The notes beneath the pieces are model-generated. The model had not been told where the DNA came from and made no database searches. It saw nothing but the letters and a program-made list of their open reading frames with translations. A stretch of DNA of 64,000 nt from Methylobacterium sp. PvR107 (GTDB lineage Bacteria; Pseudomonadota; Alphaproteobacteria; Rhizobiales; Beijerinckiaceae), in assembly GCF_017833295.1 (NCBI RefSeq), contig NZ_JAFIBW010000001.1, positions 496,001-560,000 on the forward strand. Direction: 5' to 3'. A program made the translations under genes and the position numbers. Positions 11,480 to 19,598 of the stretch are shown in pieces; the stretch's first letter is position 1, and each line of letters opens with the position of its first letter.

Positions 11480-12547
11480 CTAGGCCGGCCGTCCGCCGGT
11501 CATGGCTTCCACGGCCAAATCCTGCGGTATTTCAGAGAGCCGTAAAGGACGACCACCCTCTAGGTGGCTCGCGATTATTCCAAATAAGAGCCTCTGCCCC
11601 AGGAATATCTCCGCCTTCAAAGCCGAGTTTTCCGAACGGGCACCGATGTCGTCCTTAAGGCACGACACCAATTGCTGCAACGCGGCGGTTGTTCCACGAA
11701 ACGGCGATGTCCGAGACGGGGTTACCGACTTCCAGTGTGGGTACGGATCATCCCCAGCTCGGCTGCGAGATTTGAGTACCCAACCGTCGTTTTCAACCAC
11801 GACAGCACCATCTTGACATTCCAGGGTAAGCTCACCCAAACCAGATTGAGAGATGTGGCCAATAATTCCATCCTTGAACTCAATTACAGCATTCAGAACG
11901 ATAGGATCATTCAAAACGACACCGGAAGACTTGTCAAAATCAAGCTTATCCAACCGAGCTTGAACACTCAAAACAGCCTGAGGACGAGCCGCCCACAGCA
12001 TTAGATCGACACTATGAGGATGAGTCCAGTATAGCGGACCAGGTCCAAATCCAACCCGTATCTCTCTCAACTTACCTAGATCGCCTCGCGTCACAAAATC
12101 GAGCGCTGTGAGATATGGTGACAAATGCCTGCGAAGGGCACCTATCGTCAAGAAGATTTGCTCCGAAGACAATTCCGCTTCGAGCTCGTTCAGCTCCAGC
12201 ACCGAATTGCATAACGGCTTCTCAACATGGATCGCCTTCACTCCAGCGCGAACACAACGCTTGATCAATGCCGCTCTACCGGGCGTACGAGTGGCGATGC
12301 AGACAAGCTCCGGTTTCACTACATCCAACATCTCCTCGAATCCCGAGAAGCCGTCGCATCCATATCGCGCCTGAGCCACCGAAAGCTTCGAAGCGTCACT
12401 GTCGACGATCGCAGCCAAATCCAGGCTTGGGTGGTCAAGGATAGCCTCTGCATGCGTCAGCGGGAACCAATCGGATGGCAGCCATTGCCGCGCGACATCA
12501 CTTGCGAAGGCGCCCATCCGTCCACATCCGATGACTGCAGCCCTCAT
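11480..12547 (-). CDS. Gfo/Idh/MocA-family NAD(P)-dependent oxidoreductase
   Basis: A 355-residue sugar-type dehydrogenase. The N-terminal Rossmann dinucleotide site reads VIGCGRMG (residues 5-12), and the family signature EKPLC follows at about residues 112-116, with the C-terminal alpha/beta domain behind. Such enzymes oxidise or reduce sugar hydroxyls, often as nucleotide sugars or cyclic sugars. I start at ATG 12547, which overlaps the preceding stop as ATGA; a TTG nine bases upstream is less likely. It is the last gene of a minus-strand pair with the MDR dehydrogenase, close to the nonulosonate genes. The substrate cannot be named. Confidence 0.85.
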   Translation of the reverse strand: MRAAVIGCGRMGAFASDVARQWLPSDWFPLTHAEAILDHPSLDLAAIVDSDASKLSVAQARYGCDGFSGFEEMLDVVKPELVCIATRTPGRAALIKRCVRAGVKAIHVEKPLCNSVLELNELEAELSSEQIFLTIGALRRHLSPYLTALDFVTRGDLGKLREIRVGFGPGPLYWTHPHSVDLMLWAARPQAVLSVQARLDKLDFDKSSGVVLNDPIVLNAVIEFKDGIIGHISQSGLGELTLECQDGAVVVENDGWVLKSRSRAGDDPYPHWKSVTPSRTSPFRGTTAALQQLVSCLKDDIGARSENSALKAEIFLGQRLLFGIIASHLEGGRPLRLSEIPQDLAVEAMTGGRPA

Positions 12548-13512
12548 CGGGGCCAATCCAGAACGTAGGTTAACGCTCCTCTCTCTCGATCAATCAGGCG
12601 TTTATAAGCATCTTCGATGCGCCTTGCGGGAAAAGCACCTGAGATTAACAAATCAGGCTTCAGTGTACCATCCATGATTTTTCCCGCAATAAACGCGATA
12701 TTGTCTCGCTCGTTTCGAGGGAGAAATCCACGCGAGTCATTGTACTCTGGAGATAAACCCACCGCCTCGATACGAAGCTGCTTGTCGTAGAAGTCTTCAG
12801 TGGGTAGCGGATTTTGCTGTGGTGCTGGCTGCCCTCGTCCGGGGAAGCCCAATACTGCGATTGTGCCGAACTTTCCCGCTGCTTTTAGCGCCATCTGCCA
12901 GTCACCCCAAGAATTTGTCGTTAGCAAAACGACCTCGGCCGCGGGTCCGGAATAGGGCCGGCGCAAAAGATTGTTTGCACCGAACGCCGTGACGACGCTG
13001 AGATCCGCATGATCTGAAACGGCGTCAACGCGACATCCCGCGAGACTAGCCATTGCCACGCATGCGAGCCCTATGACACCCAACCCGATGACAACGACAC
13101 GCGCGCCGATCTGCGCTTGGCTACGAACGACAGCATTGTAGCCGAGATGAAATAGATAACTCGTCGAGATATGGCGGGCGTCTGCCTGATCGGGCAGCCG
13201 CAATAACACGCCCGTGTAATTAACAACAAACGCACTCCGATGAGATTGAAAAGTCAGCACTCTATCGCCGACCTGAAACTTGTCGCTCCTGCTGTCCGTC
13301 ACCCTCGAAACGTTGCAATAGCCCAATAATCTTGGATACGCAGCGGAGGGGCGGAGTGGGGGAAGTCCTACGTACGCTGCGATCTCTGTACCGGTTGAGA
13401 TTGCGGACACCAACGTCTCACACAACAGGTCACCGTCCATCAATTCCGGCAACTCCTCTTCAACAAATTCGATATGCCGGGGAGCCATCAGCTTAGCGAC
13501 AGTTGATTGCAT
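12544..13512 (-). CDS. MDR-type (zinc-alcohol-dehydrogenase-like) oxidoreductase
   Basis: A medium-chain dehydrogenase-like protein with a GroES-like N-terminal half (STGTEIAAYVGLPPL) and a nucleotide-binding half opening with VVVIGLGVIGLACV. The usual structural zinc cysteines are absent, as in several sugar-cluster MDR proteins paired with a Gfo/Idh oxidoreductase. The two genes overlap by four bases and are likely co-translated, suggesting sequential redox steps on one sugar. I favour ATG 13512 (MQSTVAKL); in-frame starts at 13542 and 13584 add residues without clear homology. The substrate is unknown. Confidence 0.78.
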   Translation of the reverse strand: MQSTVAKLMAPRHIEFVEEELPELMDGDLLCETLVSAISTGTEIAAYVGLPPLRPSAAYPRLLGYCNVSRVTDSRSDKFQVGDRVLTFQSHRSAFVVNYTGVLLRLPDQADARHISTSYLFHLGYNAVVRSQAQIGARVVVIGLGVIGLACVAMASLAGCRVDAVSDHADLSVVTAFGANNLLRRPYSGPAAEVVLLTTNSWGDWQMALKAAGKFGTIAVLGFPGRGQPAPQQNPLPTEDFYDKQLRIEAVGLSPEYNDSRGFLPRNERDNIAFIAGKIMDGTLKPDLLISGAFPARRIEDAYKRLIDRERGALTYVLDWPR

Positions 13513-13660
13513 ATTAGGACCATCTCTCACCAGGTGCCGCATTAAATATTGTTGTGATGACAAACAATGAAATAGACTCGGCATAATATCGGACAGACGA
13601 AATCGACATAACGACGAACTCCAGAGTCAGAATGTCAATTTAACTGAAGATATCAGAAGC

Positions 13661-13879
13661 CTATGACGACGAAGGTGCGTCTTTACCCGGATCGCTCCCG
13701 AAGGCGGGCCGATCAGAAACCGGATTGTATGGCAGATCTTCGATCGCGGGCTTGATGCTTAATTCTCGATATTTTGATTCGGGCATCGCGAAACTGAGGG
13801 TTCCATCCATAACTTGGATTTTATTATCACCAGTCCTTCTATCGACGAGTCGGTACAGTCCACGTGCAGATTTCATCAT
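13661..13879 (-). CDS. Small conserved-looking hypothetical protein
   Basis: About 72 residues, opening MMKSARGLYRLVDRRTGDN and ending with acidic and serine residues. The layout (a short beta-like opening, then MPESKYRELSIKPAIEDLPY) resembles small uncharacterised proteins I associate with this bacterial group, but I cannot name a family. Start is ATG 13879 or the neighbouring ATG/GTG codons. It lies alone between the MDR gene and pseI. The function is unknown. Confidence 0.45.
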   Translation of the reverse strand: MMKSARGLYRLVDRRTGDNKIQVMDGTLSFAMPESKYRELSIKPAIEDLPYNPVSDRPAFGSDPGKDAPSSS

Positions 13880-14227
13880 CACTTCGTTCTCGCTTCTTGC
13901 TACGTCGGAACCAGGACTTGCAGCACTCGGACCATGACCAAATTATGCCACTTGGCGAGCACCAAATCTTTCTTTGCAGGTCGACATCAATCCAACAGTG
14001 GCTGATACACGGTGAGTAGTGCTTTTTCTGAAGTTTTGCAATGTCGGGCGAATCCTCGCTTCGATGTAACGTGCATTATGCCAGCCGCTAGTGGACAGGT
14101 TAAGAGTTTTTCTTAGGGCCGAGCTTACAATTACCGCAGCTGATTTCCTCAGTACAATATTGCTTTGAAGATCGAGACGAAACATAATATAATCGCAATC
14201 TTTGTTGTTGCTACTTCGATTTACCCA
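13880..14227. other. AT-rich intergenic stretch downstream of pseI
   Basis: About 350 bases at the 3' side of pseI. An 80-codon minus-strand frame (13943-14185) has no recognisable features, and I do not call it a gene. No clear hairpin terminator was found by eye. Confidence 0.4.
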
Positions 14228-15277
14228 TCATTCGACAAACGACCAATCTAAAGCTGTCCCTCTTAAAATATCGATCTTCGCTTTACGACCGAGAACTTCG
14301 CCAACGAATTTCGGTGGCAACCCATATCCTGGCCGGATCGAGCGTACATTGGCGCGCGTCAGTGTCTCGCCCCTCATAATATCAGCAACTACATAGAGAG
14401 ACCGGCGGAAAGCCAGATTGCTTCGCTCGCTTCCAGCCCGCTCTACTCCTGAACTCCCCAGTGCAGCCCAGGTCGTACGTACCTGCTGGACTAGATCTGC
14501 GAATTCAGACGGCTCCAAGGAGAAGGCCGCATCGGGGCCGCCGTCAGCCCGTCGAAGCGTTAGGTGCTTCTCGATCATAGTTGCACCAAGAGCAACGGCG
14601 GAAGCGGCGATCCCGGTACCAAGAGTGTGGTCGGACAGGCCGACCTCTGTTTCGAACTCTGAGGCTAACGCTGGGATGCTGCGTAGGTTCATATCCTCTG
14701 GCGGTGCTGGATAGGCGCTGACGCAGTGTAGAAGGATGGGACCGGCTCCGCCGTTCTCCCGGACGGTTGCTACAGCTTCCGCAATTTCAAGCCGGGTCGC
14801 CAGGCCCGTAGAGATAATCACGGGCTTCCCGGTTCGAGCCGCAGAGGCAATAAGCTCAAGGTCAACAGCTTCAAACGATGCGATCTTGTAAGCTGGCGAG
14901 TCAAGTTCCTCAAGAAATTCCACGGCTGACTCGTCAAACGGAGAGCTGAAAATCGGCAGCCCAATTTGCTCAGCTTTACGGAATATTCCGTGGTGCCAGT
15001 CCCACGGCGTTGAGGCCTCGCTGTAAAGATCGTATAGAGTACGCCCTCTCCAGAGACCCTCCGCAATCTGAAAATCCGGTCCGTCATGATCTATCGTCAA
15101 CGTATCGGCCGTATAAGTTTGGATCTTCGCCGCGTCAGCACCGGCGGCCTTGGCGGCCTCTAGGATTGCGTAGATGCGCTCAATCGAGCCGTTGTGGTTA
15201 GCAGAAACCTCGGCGACGATGTAAGGCGGATCGCTAGGCCCGATCCTGCGACCGGCGATCGTGAGACCCGCTGACAT
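14228..15277 (-). CDS. pseI: Pseudaminic acid synthase (NeuB family)
   Basis: This 349-residue enzyme condenses phosphoenolpyruvate with a 2,4-diacetamido-2,4,6-trideoxy hexose to make pseudaminic acid, a nine-carbon sugar. NeuB-family TIM-barrel landmarks are clear: IVAEVSANHNGS near the start, KIQTYTADT, KIASFE, ISTGLAT, VGLSDHTLG and MIEKHLTLRRADGGPDA. A C-terminal SAF (antifreeze-like) domain begins near residue 290 (RRSLYVVADI then NVRSIRPGYGLPP). The stretch GLWRGRTLYDLYSEASTP favours PseI over sialic or legionaminic synthases. The start ATG 15277 has AAGGAG seven bases upstream. It is divergent from the GNAT gene, with a MITE between them. Confidence 0.9.
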   Translation of the reverse strand: MSAGLTIAGRRIGPSDPPYIVAEVSANHNGSIERIYAILEAAKAAGADAAKIQTYTADTLTIDHDGPDFQIAEGLWRGRTLYDLYSEASTPWDWHHGIFRKAEQIGLPIFSSPFDESAVEFLEELDSPAYKIASFEAVDLELIASAARTGKPVIISTGLATRLEIAEAVATVRENGGAGPILLHCVSAYPAPPEDMNLRSIPALASEFETEVGLSDHTLGTGIAASAVALGATMIEKHLTLRRADGGPDAAFSLEPSEFADLVQQVRTTWAALGSSGVERAGSERSNLAFRRSLYVVADIMRGETLTRANVRSIRPGYGLPPKFVGEVLGRKAKIDILRGTALDWSFVE

Positions 15278-15380
15278 GGGTTGACTCCTTCTCTCTATCT
15301 TCTCGCGGTATCCGCTTCTAAGTGGAACGCCACAACACGTGTGGTGTATATCCGAACCAAGGTACCGAGGATCCAGGACA

Positions 15381-15516
15381 CTAGCAGGCTGTTGAAAAAG
15401 TCGAAATGCGTCTCAGAAGATGGAGACGATATACTGTTGGTAGGTGCAGTTCCATATGGCCACACCAGATGTAGGTATAAATCCCACATGCCTAGACTTT
15501 TTCAACACCCTGCTAG
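15381..15516. mobile_element. 136-bp MITE-like element with 22-bp terminal inverted repeats
   Basis: The left end reads CTAGCAGGCTGTTGAAAAAG and the right end is its reverse complement with one mismatch over 22 bases (15381-15402 against 15495-15516). The outer CTAG is palindromic and could be a 4-bp target duplication. The inside is too short for a transposase. Ends of the form CAGGxTGTTGAAAAAGTC occur on full-size IS elements (I recall IS1182-like ones), which could mobilise it in trans. That parentage is from memory and unverified. Confidence 0.7.
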
Positions 15517-15526
15517 CGGGTTCGTC

Positions 15527-15946
15527 ATGACTCTGCACCTTCGGCATGCTCGTCCTTCAGACGCCTCGTGGCTCTTGGAGTGGCGAAACGATCCTGCAAC
15601 GCGCCTCGCCTCGATCAGTGAAGCCGAAGTCGACGCTGAATCACATGAGGCTTGGCTGCTCAAAGCGATCGCCGGTGCAGGCAGAACGTTACTCATCGCG
15701 GAAACTGATCGGCCGGTTGGCGTGGTTCGGCTAGATTTTGGTGATTCCACGGAGATGAGTTGGACGGTGGCTCCGGAGGCGCGAGGCCAAGGAATCGGGC
15801 TGCAGATGGTGCGCGCAGCGTTGCCGAGCGGTCGAGTTTTTGCCTGTATCAAATCCGAGAACATTCCCTCTCAGCGGATCGCCGCCGGTGCTGGATTTAC
15901 GCTCCTCTCTGACGGACGACTTCAACGTTGGGAGCGGGCTGGCTAG
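15527..15946 (+). CDS. pseH: GNAT-family N-acetyltransferase, PseH-like
   Basis: A 139-residue GNAT enzyme that probably acetylates the 4-amino group of the nonulosonate precursor, the PseH step. The acetyl-CoA site is VAPEARGQGIGLQMV (about residues 82-96), with the N-terminal RHARPSDASWLLEWRNDP typical of PseH-like proteins. I start at ATG 15527 just outside the right MITE arm. An in-frame TTG at 15281 would add 82 residues that read through the MITE and are implausible. It is the only plus-strand gene in an otherwise minus-strand cluster, so it needs its own promoter, perhaps supplied or altered by the MITE. Confidence 0.78.
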   Translation: MTLHLRHARPSDASWLLEWRNDPATRLASISEAEVDAESHEAWLLKAIAGAGRTLLIAETDRPVGVVRLDFGDSTEMSWTVAPEARGQGIGLQMVRAALPSGRVFACIKSENIPSQRIAAGAGFTLLSDGRLQRWERAG

Positions 15947-16136
15947 ATCCCGATGCCACCTGAGCTTCAGCGGATTTGAATAACGAGAGACGTACGCGAA
16001 AAAGCGGCCAACTTTCGTAGGGCGATTAGGCGTTGAAGGTTCCGCTGTGACGCTCGGGACATCGACCTCGCTGCATTTTTTGCTCCACCGGTCCACCAAC
16101 TTCGACGGAGCGCCCGCGGAGGTACGAATCGAGGTG

Positions 16137-17165
16137 TCAGTTATCACAATAAAGGGCCTCTACCGCGTTTGCGACCCTCTGAACGCCCTTTCCGTCGCAT
16201 ATCGCGGCGGCTCGTCGCGACATTGTACGTAGCGAAGTATCGGCGCTCCGAAGGTGCTGGAGCGCCGCGGCTGCACGCCCAGCTAGACCTTCGTTGGCCG
16301 GCCCGAGTGAGAGGCCCGCGCCAGCCCTCTCGATCGCTTGCGCAATCGCCTCCTGATTGGAGGCGAGGATGACCATCAAGCTGGGAAGCCCGAGGCAGCA
16401 TCGTTCCCAGGTGGACGTCCCAGCTGCTCCCAATCCGAGGTCTGCAGTAGCCATCAACGAGGCCATATCTCCAACTCTGCCGTGCCAGGTCACTCTACCT
16501 TTCCGGCTTGTCGAGGTTCGAGCGTCGCCCGTCACGACATCGATGGAAAGGGTCGGATCACTTTCCGAGATAGCCTCAACTAAGCACTCAAGTAACAAGC
16601 CGTTGTCTGCCAGACCAAGGGCGATTAGAAGACGCCGGAAGTTGGGCGCCAAGCGACGCTGTTTTATAGAAGCGGCCCGGAGTTTGACGAAGTCGGGTCG
16701 AATAAGTGCGAAAGTTGGCCCAATCAGAAGCCTTGACCCGTCTGGCACTAGGTTCAGGTAGGCATCCGACGAGATTCCAAGCGTTTGATCGAGCAACAGA
16801 TTACAATTATGGGCGCGGTCGCCGAGATCATCGATCACAAACAGGAAGTTTGCCCAGGGCCGGCAAGCGGTTTCAAATTTGATGTCCAATGAGTAGTGGT
16901 CAGTGACCAGAAGATCGCAACCGTCGGGCCAGCGTCGAGCGCAATCCTCCGGACTAGGTCCTCCGGATTGTTCAACCACCAGCATTTCGGGCCAAACGGC
17001 CCAAGCTCCAAGATGAGCCGTTGTCTGGGCGTCGGTCGCAAGTGCCACCCGCCAGCCACGACGCGCGAGTTCATCGGCCACCGTGCGACAGCGAAGAATA
17101 TGGCCCCCGCCGATCGACTTGTTACCGTCGGCTCGGAAGACAGCAAGCCGTCCTTGCCGTGTCAC
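16137..17165 (-). CDS. pseG: UDP-2,4-diacetamido-trideoxy-sugar hydrolase
   Basis: A 342-residue GT-B-fold enzyme that removes UDP from the altrose-configured precursor, giving the free sugar for PseI. Visible marks are FRADGNKSIGGGHILRC near residue 9, VTDHYSLDIKFE, VIDDLGDRAHNCNLLLDQT, and RLLIGPTFALIRPDF. All follow the PseG pattern, including the G-x-G-H-x-x-R loop that carries a catalytic histidine in the family. GTG 17165 overlaps the hisF-like stop as GTGA, so it is co-translated at the end of the minus-strand operon. Confidence 0.9.
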   Translation of the reverse strand: MTRQGRLAVFRADGNKSIGGGHILRCRTVADELARRGWRVALATDAQTTAHLGAWAVWPEMLVVEQSGGPSPEDCARRWPDGCDLLVTDHYSLDIKFETACRPWANFLFVIDDLGDRAHNCNLLLDQTLGISSDAYLNLVPDGSRLLIGPTFALIRPDFVKLRAASIKQRRLAPNFRRLLIALGLADNGLLLECLVEAISESDPTLSIDVVTGDARTSTSRKGRVTWHGRVGDMASLMATADLGLGAAGTSTWERCCLGLPSLMVILASNQEAIAQAIERAGAGLSLGPANEGLAGRAAAALQHLRSADTSLRTMSRRAAAICDGKGVQRVANAVEALYCDN

Positions 17166-17947
17166 CGAAAGTCGCCGAACCGGGTACGGAGAAGCCGTTT
17201 GATGCGGGGGTAAGCGTCTTCTGTGAAGTGGAATATATTGCCTGCAGCGATCGCTGGGACCGTCGTAGCCTCAAAAGTACGAACGAAGTGAATGTCTCGT
17301 CCGGCTCCGCCGCAGGCAATTACTGGAATATCGACAGAATCAACCAATTCAGCGATTCGGGCTATATCGAATCCGCAGGCAACACCGTCGCGATCGATAG
17401 CGTTCAGAAGGATCTCGCCGGCCCCGAGCTCCACAGCTCGCCGAGCGCTCTCGACGGGTGAAAGAGCAACGCTTTTGGTGCCGCCCTCTATGAAAGTGAC
17501 GGGTTGCCCGTCTACCAATCTATAGTCGATGCTTGCTACAATAGCCTGGCTCCCGTACGCATGCGCGGCGCGGGTCACCATCGCAGGATCTTCATGCAGA
17601 ACCGTGTTGAGTGCAATCTTGTCTGCACCGTTCTCAATGCGCATCGCAACATCGCCAAATGTACGAATTTGTCCACCAAATGTAAGCGGGATACGACATT
17701 GGCCCGAAATCTGTGAAATCAAACTCGCAAAGTCAAACGCGCCAGGATACCGCACGTCCGTGCGACCAGCCTCGTACCTCTCCTCACGCCCAATATTGAG
17801 CACGATCAACTCGTCAACCTCCCAGTCCATCATCCGCTCGATGTGGTGCACAACTTGGCCGAGCACTTGATGCGTTCGGAACAACTCGCTGCGCACCATC
17901 CAGCCGTTCAATAGATAAAGGACGGGGATAAGGCGACGCTTCAGCAT
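17162..17947 (-). CDS. HisF-like cyclase/ammonia-channel subunit (HisF2 type)
   Basis: A 261-residue (beta/alpha)8 protein of the imidazole-glycerol-phosphate synthase HisF family, recognisable from KRRLIPVLYLLNGWMVRSE, LTFGGQIRT, DKIALNT, AIVASIDYR and IPVIACGGAG. In this setting it is not a histidine gene. It overlaps a HisH-like glutaminase gene by seven bases and sits four genes from a WbpG/PseA-type amidotransferase. That trio is known from Pseudomonas O-antigen loci (WbpG with HisH2/HisF2) to deliver ammonia to an N-acetyl sugar, forming an acetamidino group. ATG 17947 is the start. Confidence 0.88.
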   Translation of the reverse strand: MLKRRLIPVLYLLNGWMVRSELFRTHQVLGQVVHHIERMMDWEVDELIVLNIGREERYEAGRTDVRYPGAFDFASLISQISGQCRIPLTFGGQIRTFGDVAMRIENGADKIALNTVLHEDPAMVTRAAHAYGSQAIVASIDYRLVDGQPVTFIEGGTKSVALSPVESARRAVELGAGEILLNAIDRDGVACGFDIARIAELVDSVDIPVIACGGAGRDIHFVRTFEATTVPAIAAGNIFHFTEDAYPRIKRLLRTRFGDFR

Positions 17948-18561
17948 GGTAGTGAGAGGAATTGTTTGAGAAGGCGGCCACCTGCAACGTCGCTCTTCTC
18001 AGGATGAAACTGCACGCCGTGGATGTGTCCCTGTGAGACAGCCGCGACAAAGGAGCCGCCGTAATCTGCCGTGGCGGCCACGCACTCCGCTGGACAGCGC
18101 AGCGCATAGCTGTGCAGAAAATAGAAGTCCGTTCCGTCGAGATCCGCGACAGGCGAACCCTTTTTCCTCACCACAATGTTGTTCCAGCCAATGTGAGGAA
18201 GACGCAATCTTCTGTCCTGAGACTCAAGACGACCCACAGATCCTTCAATCCAGCCTAGGCCCTCGTGACTACCAAACTCTTCGCACGTACATGCAAGTAC
18301 CTGCATGCCGACACAAATGCCCAGAAATGGTCGCCGTTCCTCGATTACGAGGTGATTCAGAGCACTCTTCAAACCTGTGGCTTTTAGCTGGTGGAGCGCT
18401 GCTCCGACCGCCCCGACGCCAGGCATAATGATTCGGTCAGGAGCGGCGGCGATCAATTCGTCACCGCTGTGCAGGACTTCCGGCTGGACACCGATGCGCT
18501 GCAAAGCAGCCACAACCGATTGAACATTTCCAAGTCCGTAGGATACGACACCGACGACCAT
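17941..18561 (-). CDS. HisH-like glutamine amidotransferase subunit (HisH2 type)
   Basis: A class-I glutaminase of 206 residues that supplies ammonia from glutamine to its HisF-like partner. The triad is visible: the nucleophilic cysteine in LGICVGMQ, and the histidine and glutamate in GVQFHPEKS. The opening VVGVVSYGLGNVQSV is the normal HisH N-terminus, which fixes the start at ATG 18561, one base after the methyltransferase stop. A longer reading to 18615 overlaps that gene and adds nothing recognisable. With HisF2 and the downstream PP-loop enzyme it should act on a sugar. Confidence 0.9.
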   Translation of the reverse strand: MVVGVVSYGLGNVQSVVAALQRIGVQPEVLHSGDELIAAAPDRIIMPGVGAVGAALHQLKATGLKSALNHLVIEERRPFLGICVGMQVLACTCEEFGSHEGLGWIEGSVGRLESQDRRLRLPHIGWNNIVVRKKGSPVADLDGTDFYFLHSYALRCPAECVAATADYGGSFVAAVSQGHIHGVQFHPEKSDVAGGRLLKQFLSLPC

Positions 18562-18562
18562 G

Positions 18563-19594
18563 TCAGGATTTACGAGCGATGAGCAGCATAGAAGAGGAGA
18601 GACCTGAAGCCGCAAGGAATGCTTGGAAGTGTTCCGCTACAGCTCGATCAGGACCGGCTACAATCTTTGAAACGAATTTTCCGAGCTCATCCTCTGATAT
18701 GAGGCCGTGCCGGAGCGCCGAAGATACGATCTCCACATCCAGCCGACCGGGTGTAACGACCTTGACGTCGACAAAGCCAACTCGTTCCGCCAAAATGGTT
18801 ATCGATGCCGGTGAAAAATAGTTCAGATGTTCATGATCGACTGTATCGGAGCGTGCGCCGAGGACTTCCGTGTCAAAGCCCTTGATGTTCGGACAACTCA
18901 GCATTACGTGCCCTCCGGGCTTGAGAAGCCTGAAAATTTCTTTCATGAATGCGAGGGGTGAGAACAGATGTTCGATGACCTCGAAGCTGCAGGCCACATC
19001 AACAGAGCAGTCTAAATTTACTTGCTCTACCGTGGACTCGATGACTTCAAATCCTTTTTCGCGACAAGTTGCTGCGAGGGTGGGAACTGGCTCGATTGCG
19101 ACGATTCGATCAAATCGTCCCAACGCGCGAATTTCTTCGCAAAATAGGCCATATGCGGCTCCGATTTCGACGAGGATACCCCCTTTGACTAGGCCGGCTT
19201 TTTCGCAAATCTCGTCGATAATCCGAGCCCGTGGCCGGAAGATGCGTTCCTTGCGTGCCGTTGCGCTCGATGGATATATAGTCTGACCCCAGAAATAATA
19301 AATCTCTGATTGCGCATAGAATTCAGCCAACATACCGGGCGTTGGACGGGGCGATATATACTGGGTTCCACAATCGTCACATACGACATGATGCATCCCG
19401 TATTTCTCATACAACGGGTGGCGCCCGCTGCAGTTACAGGCCGGGCAATCTACCTCTACAAAACTCCCCGATCTCTCAGAAAGCCAGCTTATGTCGAGTG
19501 CAAGCGCCCGCTGGTGCCCCTCTTGGTAGATCTCCGGTCGGACTGAGTCGACGGTGATAGAGCCGGATTCTCCGGCGTCGGAAAAAATTGTCAC
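18563..19594 (-). CDS. SAM-dependent methyltransferase with N-terminal Cys-rich region
   Basis: About 343 residues from GTG 19594, five bases past the amidotransferase stop. An earlier in-frame start at 19747 would overlap that gene by 149 bases. An N-terminal zinc-ribbon-like part (VDCPACNCSGRHPLY, then HHVVCDDCGTQYISPRP) precedes a class-I methyltransferase fold with ILVEIGAAYGLFCEE as SAM loop, VAIEPVPTL, and SFEVIEHLFSPLAF. This layout is common in surface-glycan loci and resembles methyltransferases acting on sugars. Being inside the pse operon, it probably methylates the nonulosonic acid or its glycan, but the acceptor is not known. Confidence 0.8.
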   Translation of the reverse strand: MTIFSDAGESGSITVDSVRPEIYQEGHQRALALDISWLSERSGSFVEVDCPACNCSGRHPLYEKYGMHHVVCDDCGTQYISPRPTPGMLAEFYAQSEIYYFWGQTIYPSSATARKERIFRPRARIIDEICEKAGLVKGGILVEIGAAYGLFCEEIRALGRFDRIVAIEPVPTLAATCREKGFEVIESTVEQVNLDCSVDVACSFEVIEHLFSPLAFMKEIFRLLKPGGHVMLSCPNIKGFDTEVLGARSDTVDHEHLNYFSPASITILAERVGFVDVKVVTPGRLDVEIVSSALRHGLISEDELGKFVSKIVAGPDRAVAEHFQAFLAASGLSSSMLLIARKS

Positions 19595-19598
19595 GATA

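Noticed and set aside
13943..14185. 80-codon minus-strand frame between the small protein and pseI
   Set aside because: No recognisable content and no ribosome binding site.
17162..18561. Histidine biosynthesis hisF and hisH
   Set aside because: No other his genes are nearby. The pair is embedded in a sugar operon with a WbpG/PseA-type enzyme, so a sugar amidination role fits better.
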